Counted from the first letter of the stretch, positions 13,406-26,394 are shown. The stretch: DNA of 64,000 nt from Rhizophagus clarus (GCA_015698045.1 BLAL01000162.1:1922001-1986000); one strand, 5' to 3'. Notes: generated by a model from the sequence alone, not told the origin. Made by a program: numbers and translations.

Positions 13406-13800
13406 ACAGTATTGGGTAATTGGACAATTGAACGTTTTGAACATTTGTTCAAAACTTATCCAAAACTTGTCCAAAACTAAAACCCTTTTTCCATTGGACA
13501 GGTTTTAAACAGATCACATAACTAAATATTTAATTCAGGCCAGAATTATATCTGATTTTAGCCTAATTTTAGCCAATAATTAAAATAATATTATAATTAA
13601 TTAAAATTAAGGTATTTTTTTTTGGTATTATTTTGTGATTTTACATTAACTTTTTATCCATTTAATTTATTAGATATTTACTTTCTTTTTTTTTATTTTT
13701 AGTTTAATAAAAATTTAAATTTTTGAATAGTTTTAGACTGTTCAAAACTGTATCCAAAACTGTGTTCAAAATGTTCAATACTGTCCAATTAAAAAAACTA
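13406..13800. mobile_element. inverted-repeat MITE, about 0.4 kb
   Basis: The left arm (13411-13485) has TAATTGGACAATTGAACG followed by repeated TTGAACA/TTCAAAAC/CCAAAACT words. The right arm (13725-13800), read in reverse, has TAATTGGACAGTATTGAACA and the same words. Arms are about 70 bp and imperfect, with short internal repeats of CAAAACT. Exact ends are uncertain because the flank also repeats ATTGGACA. No coding capacity. Confidence 0.55.
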
Positions 13801-14222
13801 ATTGGACAAATTATTATTTTAAGAATGCTTCTAATCTTTTAAATGCATATCACTACTCAATTATCTTATTCTAATCAATTGCAATAATATATCTGATAAT
13901 AAATACATAATCTGTGAATATATTCTATTATTCATCTTATAAGTTATAATTAAAGTTAATAAAAATTTTTATTTAATATCAAAAAACTTACTTCATTAAT
14001 TTTACTTATCATATTTTTTAAAATTATAACAACACCTTTTTAAAAGAATAATTTTATTAAATTTTGAAACCAATGCTTATATTTAGAACTTTTTTATTGA
14101 TAACATGATAAATAGGATCAAATAATGCATTTGTTTAGATAAGATTAAATAAGAAGGAAATTAATAAAAATAAAAAAAAAATTATAGATAAGAATAAGAA
14201 TTCAGCTAATAAATTAAATGAA

Positions 14223-14863
14223 TTTAAGGGTAGAGTGTATCTTCGCCACAACATATATATGATTTTAGACTAAAAAATGTAAATCATCACGTGATTCAAA
14301 ATGAGCAAAATTTATGATTTCTCGCAAACTACCATATGAATTTTGTTAAATACACATTTAAAAAGAGTATAAACATGCGCTTCATTTATTTATTAAAGTG
14401 TTTAACCATTTGCTATTAGTTTTTTTGAATGTATTTAGACTTTTAAAATCAAATATGACTAATAATAAAAAAATAAAATGGTATTAATAAAAAATTTTAT
14501 TTGAATAAGTAAATGCACAATGATTTTTTGACATAAATATTCTTTTTTATTATGCTATTAACTTGTAAAGTTTCATAAGTTTAAAGTTAATTTAAAGATA
14601 TGTTCTCTAGGTGATTCGCAACTTACCATAGAAGATTCGCAACTTAATGATGACTTCATAGTGTAATATTTCATTATAAGCCTTATTTGTATTATACTTT
14701 ACTAAAGTTTATTTGAAAAACAGAAACTCTAGTTTTCTAAAGAATACTTTTAAACAGTTTTTCATAAAATATTGAGTGAGTTTTCCTTGTAGCGAAGTAA
14801 AAAAAAAAATGATTTTTTTTTTTAGCCATATGATCAGCCATGTCGATTCCTCTACCCTTAAAA
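14223..14863. mobile_element. short-TIR element, about 0.64 kb
   Basis: TTTAAGGGTAGAG at the left end is matched in reverse by CTCTACCCTTAAA at the right end, a 13-bp perfect inverted repeat. The interior has no ORF. It contains two copies of a TCGCAACTTA-type word near 14617-14645. Family not assigned. Confidence 0.45.
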
Positions 14864-16119
14864 ATAAAAAAATTGGTTTTCAAAAGTAAAATATAAAATA
14901 TAACAAAAAAATTTTTTAAATTTAAAATGGTATAATGACTGTTATTTATAAACCATACAGTTTGAAATCTTAAAAATGTATTTATTTATATTATGTAACT
15001 TTTTTTTTACAATATTTTATTTAAATATAAATTTTGCCATATAAAATTTTTTTTTACCATATTTCATGGAATTTTTATGGATTCCATAAAAAATCCATAA
15101 AAAAAAGTCCAAAATTTTTTATTTTTATTATTGTTATTTACTAAAATTACCTATTTTTGATTCATAATACTAAAACTTCAGTTAATATTATTATTAAATC
15201 TTATAAAATAAACTGATAGAAATATACTATTTATGTTGCTTTATCATTTTATCAGCTTAGTTTTTTTTTATGACACTTGATTCATGATTTATAAAAGTTT
15301 AAAGTCATATAATATTATGGTGATTTATAGGTGATAGCTACCATATTTATATTTATTTTTTAAGTTTTTTTTCAAAAGTTAAAGTAATATTTAAAAATTT
15401 AAAAAATATGGTATATTTCTAAACAAATTGATTTAATAGTTAGATTAGTTAGGTTAAATTGGGTAAAAGTTGAAAAAATAATAAAAATATCAATTATTAT
15501 TAATACTTAAAAAAAGAAAAAAGATAAAAGTTTAAATAATATATATTTATTTCAAAATAATAAATTATTATAATAAAAAGAAATTTTATATTTAATTTTT
15601 AATATCAAATTACATATGAGAAGAATGCTAAAAAAAAGAATTAAATAGTTAAAAAAAATTTTTTTTAAAATAACAAATATTTTGAACCAGATACTTAAAT
15701 TTAAACTTATTTTACTTAAAAAATTTTTTTTAAAAAATTTTTAATTTAATTTCTTTTCTCAGTACTTATTCTATATTTGGTATTATTATCTTGGCAAATG
15801 TAAAGAACTGAAACTTTACGTGATACCCAAAATAACAGGAATTTAATTCTGGTAAGAACTTTAACACGTGATTTGATAAATTCTGAAGCAAATGTTTATA
15901 ATAAAAATAAGATAACTGAAGAATAATAAAATTTATTAAAAAATAAAGAAATACATTATAATTTTAGTTAATAGATTGATTCTTTTGTTGGTAAGAATAA
16001 CCTAAAGAGATTATTTTTTGTTGCAGATAAAATCTTAGTAATAACTAAAAAAATAAAATACAAGATAAAAGTTAAATAACCAACTACTACGACTTTACTT
16101 TACCTACAACTTATTCAAT

Positions 16120-16207
16120 CACTATATATAATAAAATAATAATAACAAAAATAAAATAAATATAATAAATAATATAAATATAATAAATAAAATAAATATA
16201 ATAAATA
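16120..16207. repeat. (AATAA/ATAAAT)n low-complexity repeat
   Basis: A run of ATAATAAATA-type words flanks the left end of the 2.3-kb element. The same sequence resumes at 18497 on the other side, which suggests the element inserted into this simple repeat. Confidence 0.7.
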
Positions 16208-16324
16208 GGAATAATTTATTTAACGCCCCCTGCGTTATAATGCACCCCTTATCACGTGTTTAATTATTTTTATAATCTTAAGCTGTTAAGCGCGTTGCAA
16301 CTTTTTATTATTTTATCATTTCGT

Positions 16325-16560
16325 CTTCAAGAGGCGTTCCTATAAAAAAAATCAATAAAAAAACGTTAGAAATGTTCTTAAACAAAATTAACAAAAAAAA
16401 AGAAATAAACCCTACCTTTTTGTCTCCAAAAGTCTCTGGGATGCTTCTATAAAAAAAAGATAATAGAGGAACGTTAGGGAATGTTCTTAAATGAGATTAA
16501 CGAAAAAAAAGAAACAACCCTTACCTTTTCATTTCCAGATGTCTCCGAGGGCGTTCCAGG
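16325..16560. repeat. tandem repeat, about 110-bp unit, ~2 copies
   Basis: Each unit holds an AGGCGTTCC/GGATGCTTC word, then CTATAAAAAAA, AACGTTAG, AATGTTCTTAAA and CCTACCTTTT-type segments before the next unit. The last copy is partial and ends GGGCGTTCCAGG. Confidence 0.6.
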
Positions 16561-16564
16561 TATG

Positions 16565-17850
16565 GCATTTTTTTTCTTGTCTTTTTTCAATTTCGTTTTC
16601 ATATTTCATTTTTATTAATTATTTTTTCTTCTTTTTATGGTTTATCTTTCGTTAATTTATTCCCCTTTTCTTTTCGTTTTCATTCACTTTCTTCTTTTTC
16701 ATTATCGCTCCTTTTTCCTTTCATTCTCATGATCGTTTCATCCTTATTACTATTTGTCCTTATCGTTGTTTCATCCTTATCAATCATCGTTTCGTCTTTA
16801 TCATCAATTATCATTTCGTCCTTATCATCAATTATCATTTTGTCCGTCCTTATCATCGATTATTGTTTCATACATCTGTTCTCATCATTTCGTCTTTATC
16901 ATTAATTATCATTTCATCCTCATCATCGATTTCATTTCATCATCATCATTTTGCCTTCTTTTTTTTAGGTCTTAGTTTTGTGAACAAGGCATGGCATTTT
17001 TTCTTTTCTTTTTTTTCAATTTCATTTTCATATTTCATTTTTACTAATTATTTTTTCTTCTTTTTATGATTTATCTTTCGTTAATTTATTTCCCTTTTTT
17101 TTTGTTTTCATTCACCTTCTTCTTTTTCATTATCGCTCCTTTTTCCTTTCATTCTCATGATTGTTTCATCCTTATCACCATTTTGTCCTCATCGTTGTTT
17201 CATCCTCATCAATCATCATTTTGTCTTCATTATCAATTATTATTTCGTCCTTATCATCAATTATCATTTTGTTTGTCCTTATTATCGATTATTGTTTCAT
17301 ACATCTGTTTTCATCGCCAATTATCATTTCATCTTTATCATTAATTATCATTTCATCCTCATCATCGATTTCATTTCATCATCATCATTTCGCCTCTTTT
17401 TTTTTAGATCTTAGTTTTGCGAACAAGGTATAGCATTTTTTCTTATCTTTTTTTCAATTTTGTTTTCATATTTTATTTTTACTAACTATTTTTCTTCTTT
17501 TTATGGTTTATCTTTTGTTAATTTATTCCCTTTTCTTTTCATTTTCATTCACTTTCTTCTTTTTCATTATTGCTCCTTTTCCTTTCATTCTCATGATCGT
17601 TTCATTCTTATCACCATTTTATCCTCATCGTTGTTTCATCTTCATCAATCATCATTTTGTCTTCATCATCAATTATCATTTCGTCCTTATCATCAATTAT
17701 CGTTTTGTCTGTCCTTATCATTGATTATTATTTCATCCATCCTCATCACCAATTCTCGTTTTGTCTTCATCAATTATCATTTTGTTCTCATCATCAATTA
17801 TCATTTCATCCTTATCATTTCATTCTTATCATTGTTTTGTTTTTATATCA
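16565..17850. repeat. tandem repeat, about 430-bp unit, ~3 copies
   Basis: Units begin near 16565, 16993 and 17436. Each opens with GGCATTTTTTC-like sequence and TTTTCATATTTCATTTT, passes through CTCATGATCGTTTCATCC, then a nested array of about 24-bp words built on ATCATCAATTATCATTTCGTCC, and closes with TTTTTTTTAGGTCTTAGTTTTG. The third unit decays into CATTTCATCC-like pyrimidine runs to about 18170. Strongly pyrimidine-rich on the plus strand. Confidence 0.75.
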
Positions 17851-18496
17851 TTTTATTCTTGTCATCTTTTCATTTCTCCTTATCATCTTTTCATCTTTTC
17901 ATTCCTTTCTTATCATCTCTTCGTTTTTCATCATCCTTTCATTTTGTTCATCTCCCTTTTGTCATCCTTTCATTTTTTTGTCACCTTCTTGTCATCTTTT
18001 CTTTTTTTTGCCCCTCCCATTATCTTTTTATTTTCATTTCTATTCCCTTTCATTTTGTCCCTATTTTCTTTTGTTTTCGATCCTGTTCCTTTTATTTTCG
18101 CATTCTTTCTCTTTTCTTTTCACTATCTTTCTTTTTTTTTTACTATATCTTTTGTCTCCTATCATCTTCGTTATCTCCAATTATGTGTTTCTAATATTAT
18201 TTCCATTATTTCTCTCTCTTATTATCATAATTGTTAGGCTTCTCTTTTTTGTATCATTATTATCATTACTAGTTATGTTAAAGATAAATAATTGTAAAAA
18301 ATATTACCTTTAATAAACAGGGTTTAAAGGAATAAAGTCATAGTTTAATATATAAATTTTGTTATTTTTTTTTGTACAATAAATTTTAGCCAATTATTTT
18401 AATTCTTAATGATAATCTAAATTAAATCGCAACCAATAAAATTTATCACGTGATAGGGGTGCGTTACAACGCAGGGTGCGTTAAATAAATTTACTC

Positions 18497-18720
18497 TAAT
18501 AAATAAAATAAATATAATAAATAAAACAAATCAAATAAATATAATAAATTATATTAATCATATTAATCAGATTGATCATATTATCATGATCATTATGATT
18601 ATTATGATTATTACAATCATCATAATTATCCTAATTATTACAAATATTATGACTATTATAACTATTACAACTATTACGATTATTATAACTATTATGATCA
18701 AGCAATTTTTAACTTCAACA
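18497..18720. repeat. ATT/ATG trinucleotide-rich microsatellite
   Basis: Imperfect (ATTATG/ATTATA/ACTATT)n array following an AATAA repeat. No gene. Confidence 0.7.
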
Positions 18721-18732
18721 GTATATATTAGT

Positions 18733-19211
18733 GGGTATAGTACGAAATCCTAAAACTCAAAATCCTGATACCTCAAAATCCTAACACTCAAAATCCCGAT
18801 AGGTGTAAAATACTGACAGGTACAAAATCCCGACAATTTTTTTTATTAATAAATTAAACCATTTGCTTTATTTTTTAATTATTCAACCACTTCCTTTGCT
18901 CGTTTCGCTCGCAGTTTTTTTTCCTAGCACCTTCCTAACCTAACCTAACTCTAACCCTAACCTAATTCTAATCTTAACCCTAACCCTAACTAATCCTAAG
19001 CTAACCCTAAAATAACCCTAAATTAACTCTAAGTAACTCCTATCTTATATAAAAAATCCAGTGTGAAACTCTTATTTAAAAATATTAATGATCTGTCGGG
19101 ATTTTGCACCTGTTAGAATTTGTACCTGTCAGGATTTTGGCCTTTCGGGATTTTGATAGTTGGGAGTTTGAAGTATCAGGATTTTGAGTTTCAGGATTTC
19201 GTACAGCTCCC
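18733..19211. mobile_element. 479-bp inverted-repeat element with 9-bp target duplication (MULE-like)
   Basis: TATATTAGT occurs at 18724-18732 and again at 19212-19220, directly abutting inverted arms of more than 100 bp. Left arm: GTACGAAATCCTAAAACTCA, then CAAAATCC words. Right arm in reverse: GTACGAAATCCTGAAACTCA, then the same words. Termini are GGG...CCC. A 9-bp duplication is typical of Mutator-like elements, hence the tentative class. The centre holds telomere-like repeats. No ORF. Confidence 0.75.
18930..19040. repeat. interstitial telomere-like (CCCTAA)n tract
   Basis: About 110 bp of degenerate CCTAAC/CCCTAA repeats, including several exact AACCCTAA units, located in the middle of the 479-bp inverted-repeat element. 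TTAGGG is the usual telomere unit in fungi. Confidence 0.75.
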
Positions 19212-19639
19212 TATATTAGTATATATTATGTTTAAATATAAATACTTTAAAAGTTATATTAATATACAAATAAATTTTTATTTATAAATGATAATTATTT
19301 GATTTTTTTTTAATTAAAGATGATGGATATCATATACTTTATTAATTGTAAAAATTAGGATATGGTAAGTTACTTCTATATATGAAAAGATACTTTAAGG
19401 CCAAAAAGTCACAGTTTAGCCATTATGTCTAAAACATTAATAATATAATAAGGGAATAAAGGAATCAAAAAAAGAAAAGAAAAATTGTAAAGAAGAAAGA
19501 TCTCTAAAATAAAAGAAAGGTTAGAAAAGCTTATTCCTCCAATGGTTAACTTCCTATTATCAGTATATTAACTACATAAACTAATCATTTGTTCTAATAA
19601 TCGCTTGAGTTTTATCTTCTTGATCGTATTATTTTGCAA

Positions 19640-20980
19640 TTTATTAAACTTGTGTGATCTGTTATCCTTATGTTGCTTAGAATTATCAGACTGTCAGTTA
19701 GACTTGTTAGAAGACACAAAATTTGACGAGAAGCTTTTTTGCTTTATTTCATGTTTTAAAATTTTATGTGACCTAAGAAGTGTTTTTGTTGGCTCTAGTT
19801 ACTACTTTGAAGTGAGCAAATATCTTGTTAGAATGATTTTAGCCTTGAGAAGAAACTGCAGGATGACAGTTGTAAGTGTAAAAAGATGGAGTGGAGTGAC
19901 GGTACTAAAATAATTCAACATCTTTTCACAGCTGCTTAAAGGCGAATCTTTGAAAAAATGCATTCCAAATTGAAAAGTAACCTATAAGCGACCTAAATCT
20001 ATCATGCTCTTTAATAATTTTAAAAGATTTTAGGTTGCAATTAATAAGGAATTAGCTAGAAGTGCTATTAAAAAATAGTGAGTCATAATTCATATCATCA
20101 GAAATATTTATTATGATACCCTAGAACTTTTCCTGTTATTTTTGTTTAGAAAGACTTCAGGCAGCTGGAAACCATTGGACAAGAATTGAGCTGAAAAAAC
20201 TATCCAGTTATCGTTATTGTAAGTTTTGAGAATATTATGATTGGATATTAATCAAACTTTTGCGGTTAAATATTTTTTCTGCACATGTATACTAACTGAT
20301 ACCACTTTACCTCACTTGTTGAGTTCTGAGAGGAGTTCATAACTGGTCCACTTGATCAGGATATCATATATAACAAGGTCTAACAAGAGGTTCTTCTCCA
20401 TTTGGTCAAATTAAAAGCTCGTTATAATTAAATTATTACTTCCTGTAATGCCTTTATCTACCTTAATTTTCTTATTATTATTCGCAATGTCTTTATCATC
20501 ACTTGAGATATTAGGAATAGACAGTATATTGGTATTTAATATTGATAAACCAGAAAGTGGTTAGTGTTAATCAGCAAGAGCAGAATTAGATGATGCATTC
20601 AAAGAAAGAAAATTTATTTTTTCCTGAGCATATAATTGTTTCTTCAATTTTTTCTTCTGATTCTTAGTCAAAACCAGTTTTCAGGAGGGATCAGTTTCAG
20701 AAAATTTAGGAGGCATAAAATACAGTTATGCAACTGATATTACTTTTGATTAGTGCAAAGTGCCAGCATCCATTTTCATATTAGATAAATTGCCAATAGT
20801 GTTAGGAATTTTTGATTTTCCTTTGTCAAGTATCTCTTTTACATGTGATTGGTGCTTTTTATTGATCTTGTCTACGTGTTGCTCAATTACTTGTGCAATA
20901 TGATCAAGAGCTAGAAAAATGATAGTATTTAAAAAGGCTGAAGAGAAGAGAAAGCAAAGAAAAGTTAACGTATTAATCAC
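19640..20980 (-). pseudogene. decayed retroelement ORF1-like gene
   Basis: Minus-strand fragments in shifting frames resemble the better-preserved copy at 51590-53113. First NKKHQSH near 20860 (NKKHQSQ there), then LVIYDILIKWTSYELLSELN, a stop, GKVVSVSIHVQKKYLTAKV near 20260-20380, then FLINCNLKSFKIIKEH and LIGYFSIWN near 19960-20060. The order matches the other copy: NKKHQSQ, YDIPANWENITILNYLKAWG, then the INPLHIKAFKEV block. Many stops and frameshifts show it is dead. The middle block looks like an RRM-type fold, as in LINE ORF1 proteins; that is inference. Confidence 0.6.
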
Positions 20981-20989
20981 TACTATTTG

Positions 20990-23900
20990 TTAGTAAGAGG
21001 CCTTAGGTTTGACTGTAGTAAGACCTAAGTCCATTTGGTAGTTAGAAAGCATTTGTATAAGCCAGCTGCAGTAGGCGTGGTCATAGTTATACCTTTGCAG
21101 AACTGAAACATTACTTGTATAAGTTCTCATAAAAAATCAACTACTTGGAGTTTAAGTTTAATCTCTTTCTTAACATCTTGTATTTACACAGAATCCATTT
21201 CTGAAAGAAAAAAAGGTGGTTAAGTTATCAAAAATAGCAGAAAATGCATTTGAGATATTTGGAAAAATATTGGGCTGAGTGATTAGCAAAAAAAATTCTT
21301 TAAAAGTGGTGAATTATTTAATTTAAGTAATTATTTTATTATAAATGTATAATATTTAACTAAAAAAATTAATGTAATATTTTATTTAAAGCTTTTGTTA
21401 TCATATATCACAAGTCATAGTATCCCAGTTATCTTGCAAATTTCTAAAGGTTAATTTTGTACCACTATATTAATAACTCAAATTTTTATTATGAATAGAA
21501 TGTGTTTAAAAGATTATATAGTAACCAAAAAATTATTTTTACATAATATTTATGCAAAATTAAATTTATTAAATAATAAAATCAATAGAAAATAAAACTT
21601 TTTATTAGATAAAAGAGGGAGAGTACTATGCATGAAAGGTGCTGTAGCTTATAATATATAGTATTTATTGATATTTTTTTTTATATAGTTATAGTTACTT
21701 GAAATTAATAAATCATTTAAATATATAAATTACATACTTTTATAATATAATATGTACATATATATATATAAAAAAAATATATAATTTAAAATAAAAACAA
21801 ATTTAATAAATTCTTTATTGATTTTTTATTTATAATAAATTCAATAATAAATATAAATTTTTTATTTCTATAATTATAATATATAAGTTATTAAAAATAA
21901 AAGATCATATTAATTTAAAGATAATTAGTATAAAAATTATTTAGAAAATTTATATATAATTTATAATTTTTAATTTTTTAAAAAAAATAATTATTTTAAA
22001 CCAATTAAATGTAATAATATTAAATAATCAAATTTTAGTAAATTAATACATATAAAAAAGCAGATTTATGAATTAGATTTTTAATTTAAACAGAAGAATC
22101 TAATTGTAATTCTAATAATAATTTGTATATTTTTTTTAATATATCTTAAACAATCTAGCTTATTTAAACTATTAAGCATTTTTCTTGAATAAGTCATCAG
22201 AATTAAAATTTAAAATTTTTACTACAATATTTATTATTCTTAAGTATGATAGATTTTCACTAATAAAAATACAATATAATTTATTTTTTTTGGTTTCTTA
22301 GGTATTACTGAAATAAATTCTAGGTACTTCCAATATTTTATTTTTCTTTATTAATATAATCTATTGGTTTATTTAAAATATTAAAAAAGTTATAATTTTA
22401 TTTAATTAATTAAATTAATTAAGTAAAATATTAATAAATTTACCAACTGCTGGTCTTGTTTCATTAATTCTGCTAGTTGATCTAGAGTTAACATTATTTT
22501 TATAACTTTTATTTTTCATATATTTTAAAGATGCTAAAATTTAATAAATAATTTTAATTTATTTAGATTTATAAATATTTTATATAATAAATTATAAATA
22601 CCTAAAATTTTATTATCCTCTTCAAATGGTTCTCCTGCTACTTCCCACTCTTTTAATGCAGTTATATTAATAGATCGTTTACTTCTGTCTGAAAAAACTC
22701 CTTGATTTTTGGCTCCTTTAATAATTCTAAAACTCTTTGGTGTCTTAAAGATAATAATTTATCTGACATATTAATACTTTTTTTTGTTAAAATATTATAA
22801 TATTGTCTAATGAATCAAAAAAGCTTATTATATATTGTATATGTTCAAATCACATGATTTACTGATTTTTTTGGATATCGGTCATTAAGATGTAATCATT
22901 ATAGAAAGGTTGTCATAAAGACTATTATATAATCACTACGTAACATTTATTAAAAATAAACTGGAATATATATGACTTGTTATAATTTAAAAAGTTGTTA
23001 TACCAATTATTATGAAATCTTTTTTTCCCCTATATAAAACTTTATAAATTGCAATATATTAAATAGTTTTTTTAATGATCTGCATTTTAATGATTTCTGA
23101 AATGGTAGTAAATTATATTATTGTTATAAAAAAATTAAAAAGTAAACCAGATTTATTTCATGATAATTTTAAAATGCTAAAAGTAGAAAATTATAATAAT
23201 ATTTTTTGTCAATAATTTCTGATTAATATAAAGTTATATTGGGAATACTATATATTATATATATAATATAATTATAAGGATATTAATGAAAATATAAATA
23301 CAATTATATTAATTTACAAAGAAATCTAGTATTTAAAGAATAGTATATTATATAATTTTAATGAAAAAAACGTTCTCTAAAAAAAAATTAGATGATTTTA
23401 AATCTAATCCAATTTATATTATATTAATAAATATGAAATCTTATTTAAATATCTTTATGTTAAATGAAATTTAAATGAAAAAAAAAATCTAATAAACCTT
23501 GAAATATCTATTATTTTTTTTTTTTTTTTTTAATATATATAAAATATAATATAAATTGTTAGGATTTCAGAAAATTTTGAGAGAAGTTATTTTTTTTTTT
23601 TTTATTTTATTAGTCTATAAACAGCTTGTTATTCTTAACCAATATATTTCTAATTTATTTTATATAAGCAGATTTAGAAATTTGGTATATTAATTATAGA
23701 AATTCAAATAGTGAAATTAAAAATGTTTTTTCCTTTTAAATAGTATTTTTACTTGCTAAAGTTAATTAAATATTAATTGAGATGATGGCAAAATCAGCAC
23801 TAAATCAGCCCATATATTATAAATATAAAAAATGATGGTAAAAATTGTATAACCTTTTTTTTGATTATTTCTATTATATATACTATCAAAGTTTAAAATT

Positions 23901-26394
23901 ATCAATTCTTTCAAATTGAAAATTTTAAATCCCAACTTTTTCTATAATTTGATGATTTCAAATCCCAAATTTCAAATTTCAAATTATTTTTATTAAAGAT
24001 TTACTTATTTGTTTACTTTTTTTTTGTAATTTTAAATTAGAAGGTAATTAGTATAATAATTAGCATATTTTATTTACTTTAATCAAAGATAATTTTTTTT
24101 ATATTCAGATTTTACTTTGGCTTATGTAGAATAATATAGAATGCCTTACCTTTAAATCATTGGATATTGAAATTAAATGTAAAAGAACAACTTTAAAAAT
24201 GTTTATAAATTGTAAATTTTTAGGTTTTATATATAATCTTATACATTGATTTTTACAATTTTTAAATTCTAACAATATAGATATTGCATTCTTTTAAACC
24301 ATATGATGTCCTTGTTGGCATCGCATGACTGAATTTCAATGTATCTAACTCTTACATATCCAACTAGCAAAATGAATTTAAATTTTTCGCAAACAATTTG
24401 AAATTAAAAAAACTCGTATTTAATGCGAATAGCACTTAGCTTTCACGTGACAAGTTATTACGTCAATTGCCAAATTTTGGTCAAGACGAGCAAAATTTCA
24501 ACCAGTATATACTGTGTACGATGTAATAAATATATATAATACGAAAATGAAACTCGGTTAAATTTAGACATAGGAAGAAAAATTTATCTGCATAACCAAC
24601 CCATCAGTTAAGTGGAAATAGTAAAAGAAAAAAAAGTAAATACACTGGGAAAAAAATTTAACTCATCGCAGGTTTTTTTTTTTTATTTTTCGTCCATTTA
24701 TTTTTCTTTTAAAAAAAAACGAACGTAAAAAAAGATTTTTTAAAAATTTATTTTTTTTTTTTTTTTAAAGCTTCAAAGTATTTTCACTATTTTCATTTTT
24801 AAGTAACTTGATTTTTAAAATAACATAATTTGAACGAATGAAATAACACAATAGTGAAAAAATAAATAATTATCAATTTTGATTGAATAACTTGATTAGA
24901 TTTGTGCGTATTGTACAAAGGACAAGTAAATTAAAGAACGAAAAAAAAACTAATTTACAACAATCACACAAACTTAAGGAACTTAAAAAGTTTGTGCCAA
25001 TAAATAAAATAAGAACTTATAGAAAAGGAGTGGAATTTGTTAAAGTGAAAATTAAATTTATGATTTTGCGGGAGCATATTACACGAATGGTATTGAAAGG
25101 CCATACCGTATCTTTTTTGACGATCTAATACATAACTTGCGTTAACAAAATATAAAAAGGTGATAAGTAGTAAGAAGGTGGCGGGACTCTGAATTTTTAA
25201 TAACAAGATCTTACTATTTAACTATTTCTTTTAACTAGTAACAATTTTTTTAATCACTATTTTTTTTTTTAACCCACCACTAAACAACATCAACGAACAA
25301 CTTCTTATTTTCCAATTATTGTTATTAACAATAATAAAGAAAAAAGATTAAAAAAAAAAATAACTAAGGAAATTACTTTTGTGTTAAAAAAAAAGAAACC
25401 CACCATAAAGAATTAGTCCCCAGTCTAAAAAAGTACTAGTACTAATCATAAAAATTATAAAAAGAAGGAAAAATGTACGATGAAATTCCTTTATTCAAAC
25501 CAAATACTAGAATAAGGAAAACACGTACTTTTTTAAAAAGAAAAGAGAAGAAAAAAAAATAATAAACAAAAATAGGGGTATTCATACAAAAAAATGTACA
25601 AACGAAAAAGAATAGAAAAGGGGAAAGGGGGATATATATTAAAAATATTAAATCCAAAAGAAAAGAAATTTTTTGAAAAAATTCTAAGCGATTAAATATA
25701 AGGGTAAGAAAGCGAATAAACGCAAAACATATTTACAAATAAAATCTTTCCACTAAAAATAAACAAAAAAATTGAATGATTATGTTCTCTTAATAACGAA
25801 ATTCCTTGAAAGTGTCCATAAGAATGAATCGGTAATAAGGAAAAAAAATCATGATGGAAGCGGAAGTTAATGACGTAATGGCACAAATTTTTTTTGAACC
25901 AAGGATAAATACTTGTAATTTCGCAATAAAAAAAACTCATCCATGATGAAAGGAAAGATTTGGAGAAATATGTCTATGCAATAAAAAGAAAAAAAAAAAA
26001 TAATAAAGGAAGGGGAGATAATATGGTGGATTATTTATTAGAATGGTGGTAATAAAAAGCAAAAAGAAAAAAAAATGAAAATATTATAACAGAAAAAAAT
26101 AAAACTTGCAACAAAAAATGTACAGGTGCAGAAAAAAGGGAAAATGCAAAAAAAAATGAAAAATTATATAATAACAGAAGGAAGTGCCACACGTCTAGAA
26201 AATTTATATATGTAATATGAATTTTTTTTTTTTTTTTTTTTTTTTTGATATCGCCGCGTTGAGGAGGAATAAGGTGAAACAGAGAGGTCAATTCATGTTC
26301 CACTTGAATAGTAATTAAGATGAATATCTAGACATATTCTACACGAGAAGACACTACTTCTCTTTCTCTTCTTTCTCCACATATAATTTTGTTT
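20990..26394. other. AT-rich gene-poor stretch
   Basis: Extremely AT-rich throughout. One weak coding-like patch is on the minus strand at about 22600-22780, open for about 55 codons with residues such as TALKEWEVAGEPFEEDN and followed by a GTATTT donor-like site. A second patch at 22440-22495 reads TSRINETRPAVGKFIN. They could be exons of a small or dead gene. The short open frames at 24883-25128, 25442-25940 and 26031-26303 are A/T-run artefacts. Confidence 0.3.

Larger units (their letters stand above)
16208..18496. mobile_element. 2.29-kb TIR element with internal tandem arrays
   Basis: Terminal inverted repeats of about 50 bp. Left has ATTTATTTAACGCCCCCTGC, TTATAATGCACCCC and ATCACGTG. 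Right in reverse has ATTTATTTAACGCACCCTGC, TTGTAACGCACCCC and ATCACGTG. TA flanks both ends. The interior has no transposase. It is filled by two tandem arrays (16325-16560 and 16565-17850). The open frames over the arrays are pyrimidine-rich low-complexity artefacts. It looks like a non-autonomous element that amplified internal satellite. Confidence 0.65.

Noticed and set aside
16754..18313. Several overlapping plus-strand open frames up to 244 codons
   Set aside because: They read the same pyrimidine-rich tandem array in three frames (repeats of HQLSFRPYH, IISSLS and similar), with no start context, splice logic or domain.
24883..25206. Opposed open frames on both strands
   Set aside because: Both are K/F-rich, overlap each other, and have no recognisable motif; most likely chance frames.
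26031..26303. Minus-strand open frame of 90 codons
   Set aside because: It begins next to a T run of about 28 nt and is dominated by K and F homopolymer codons.
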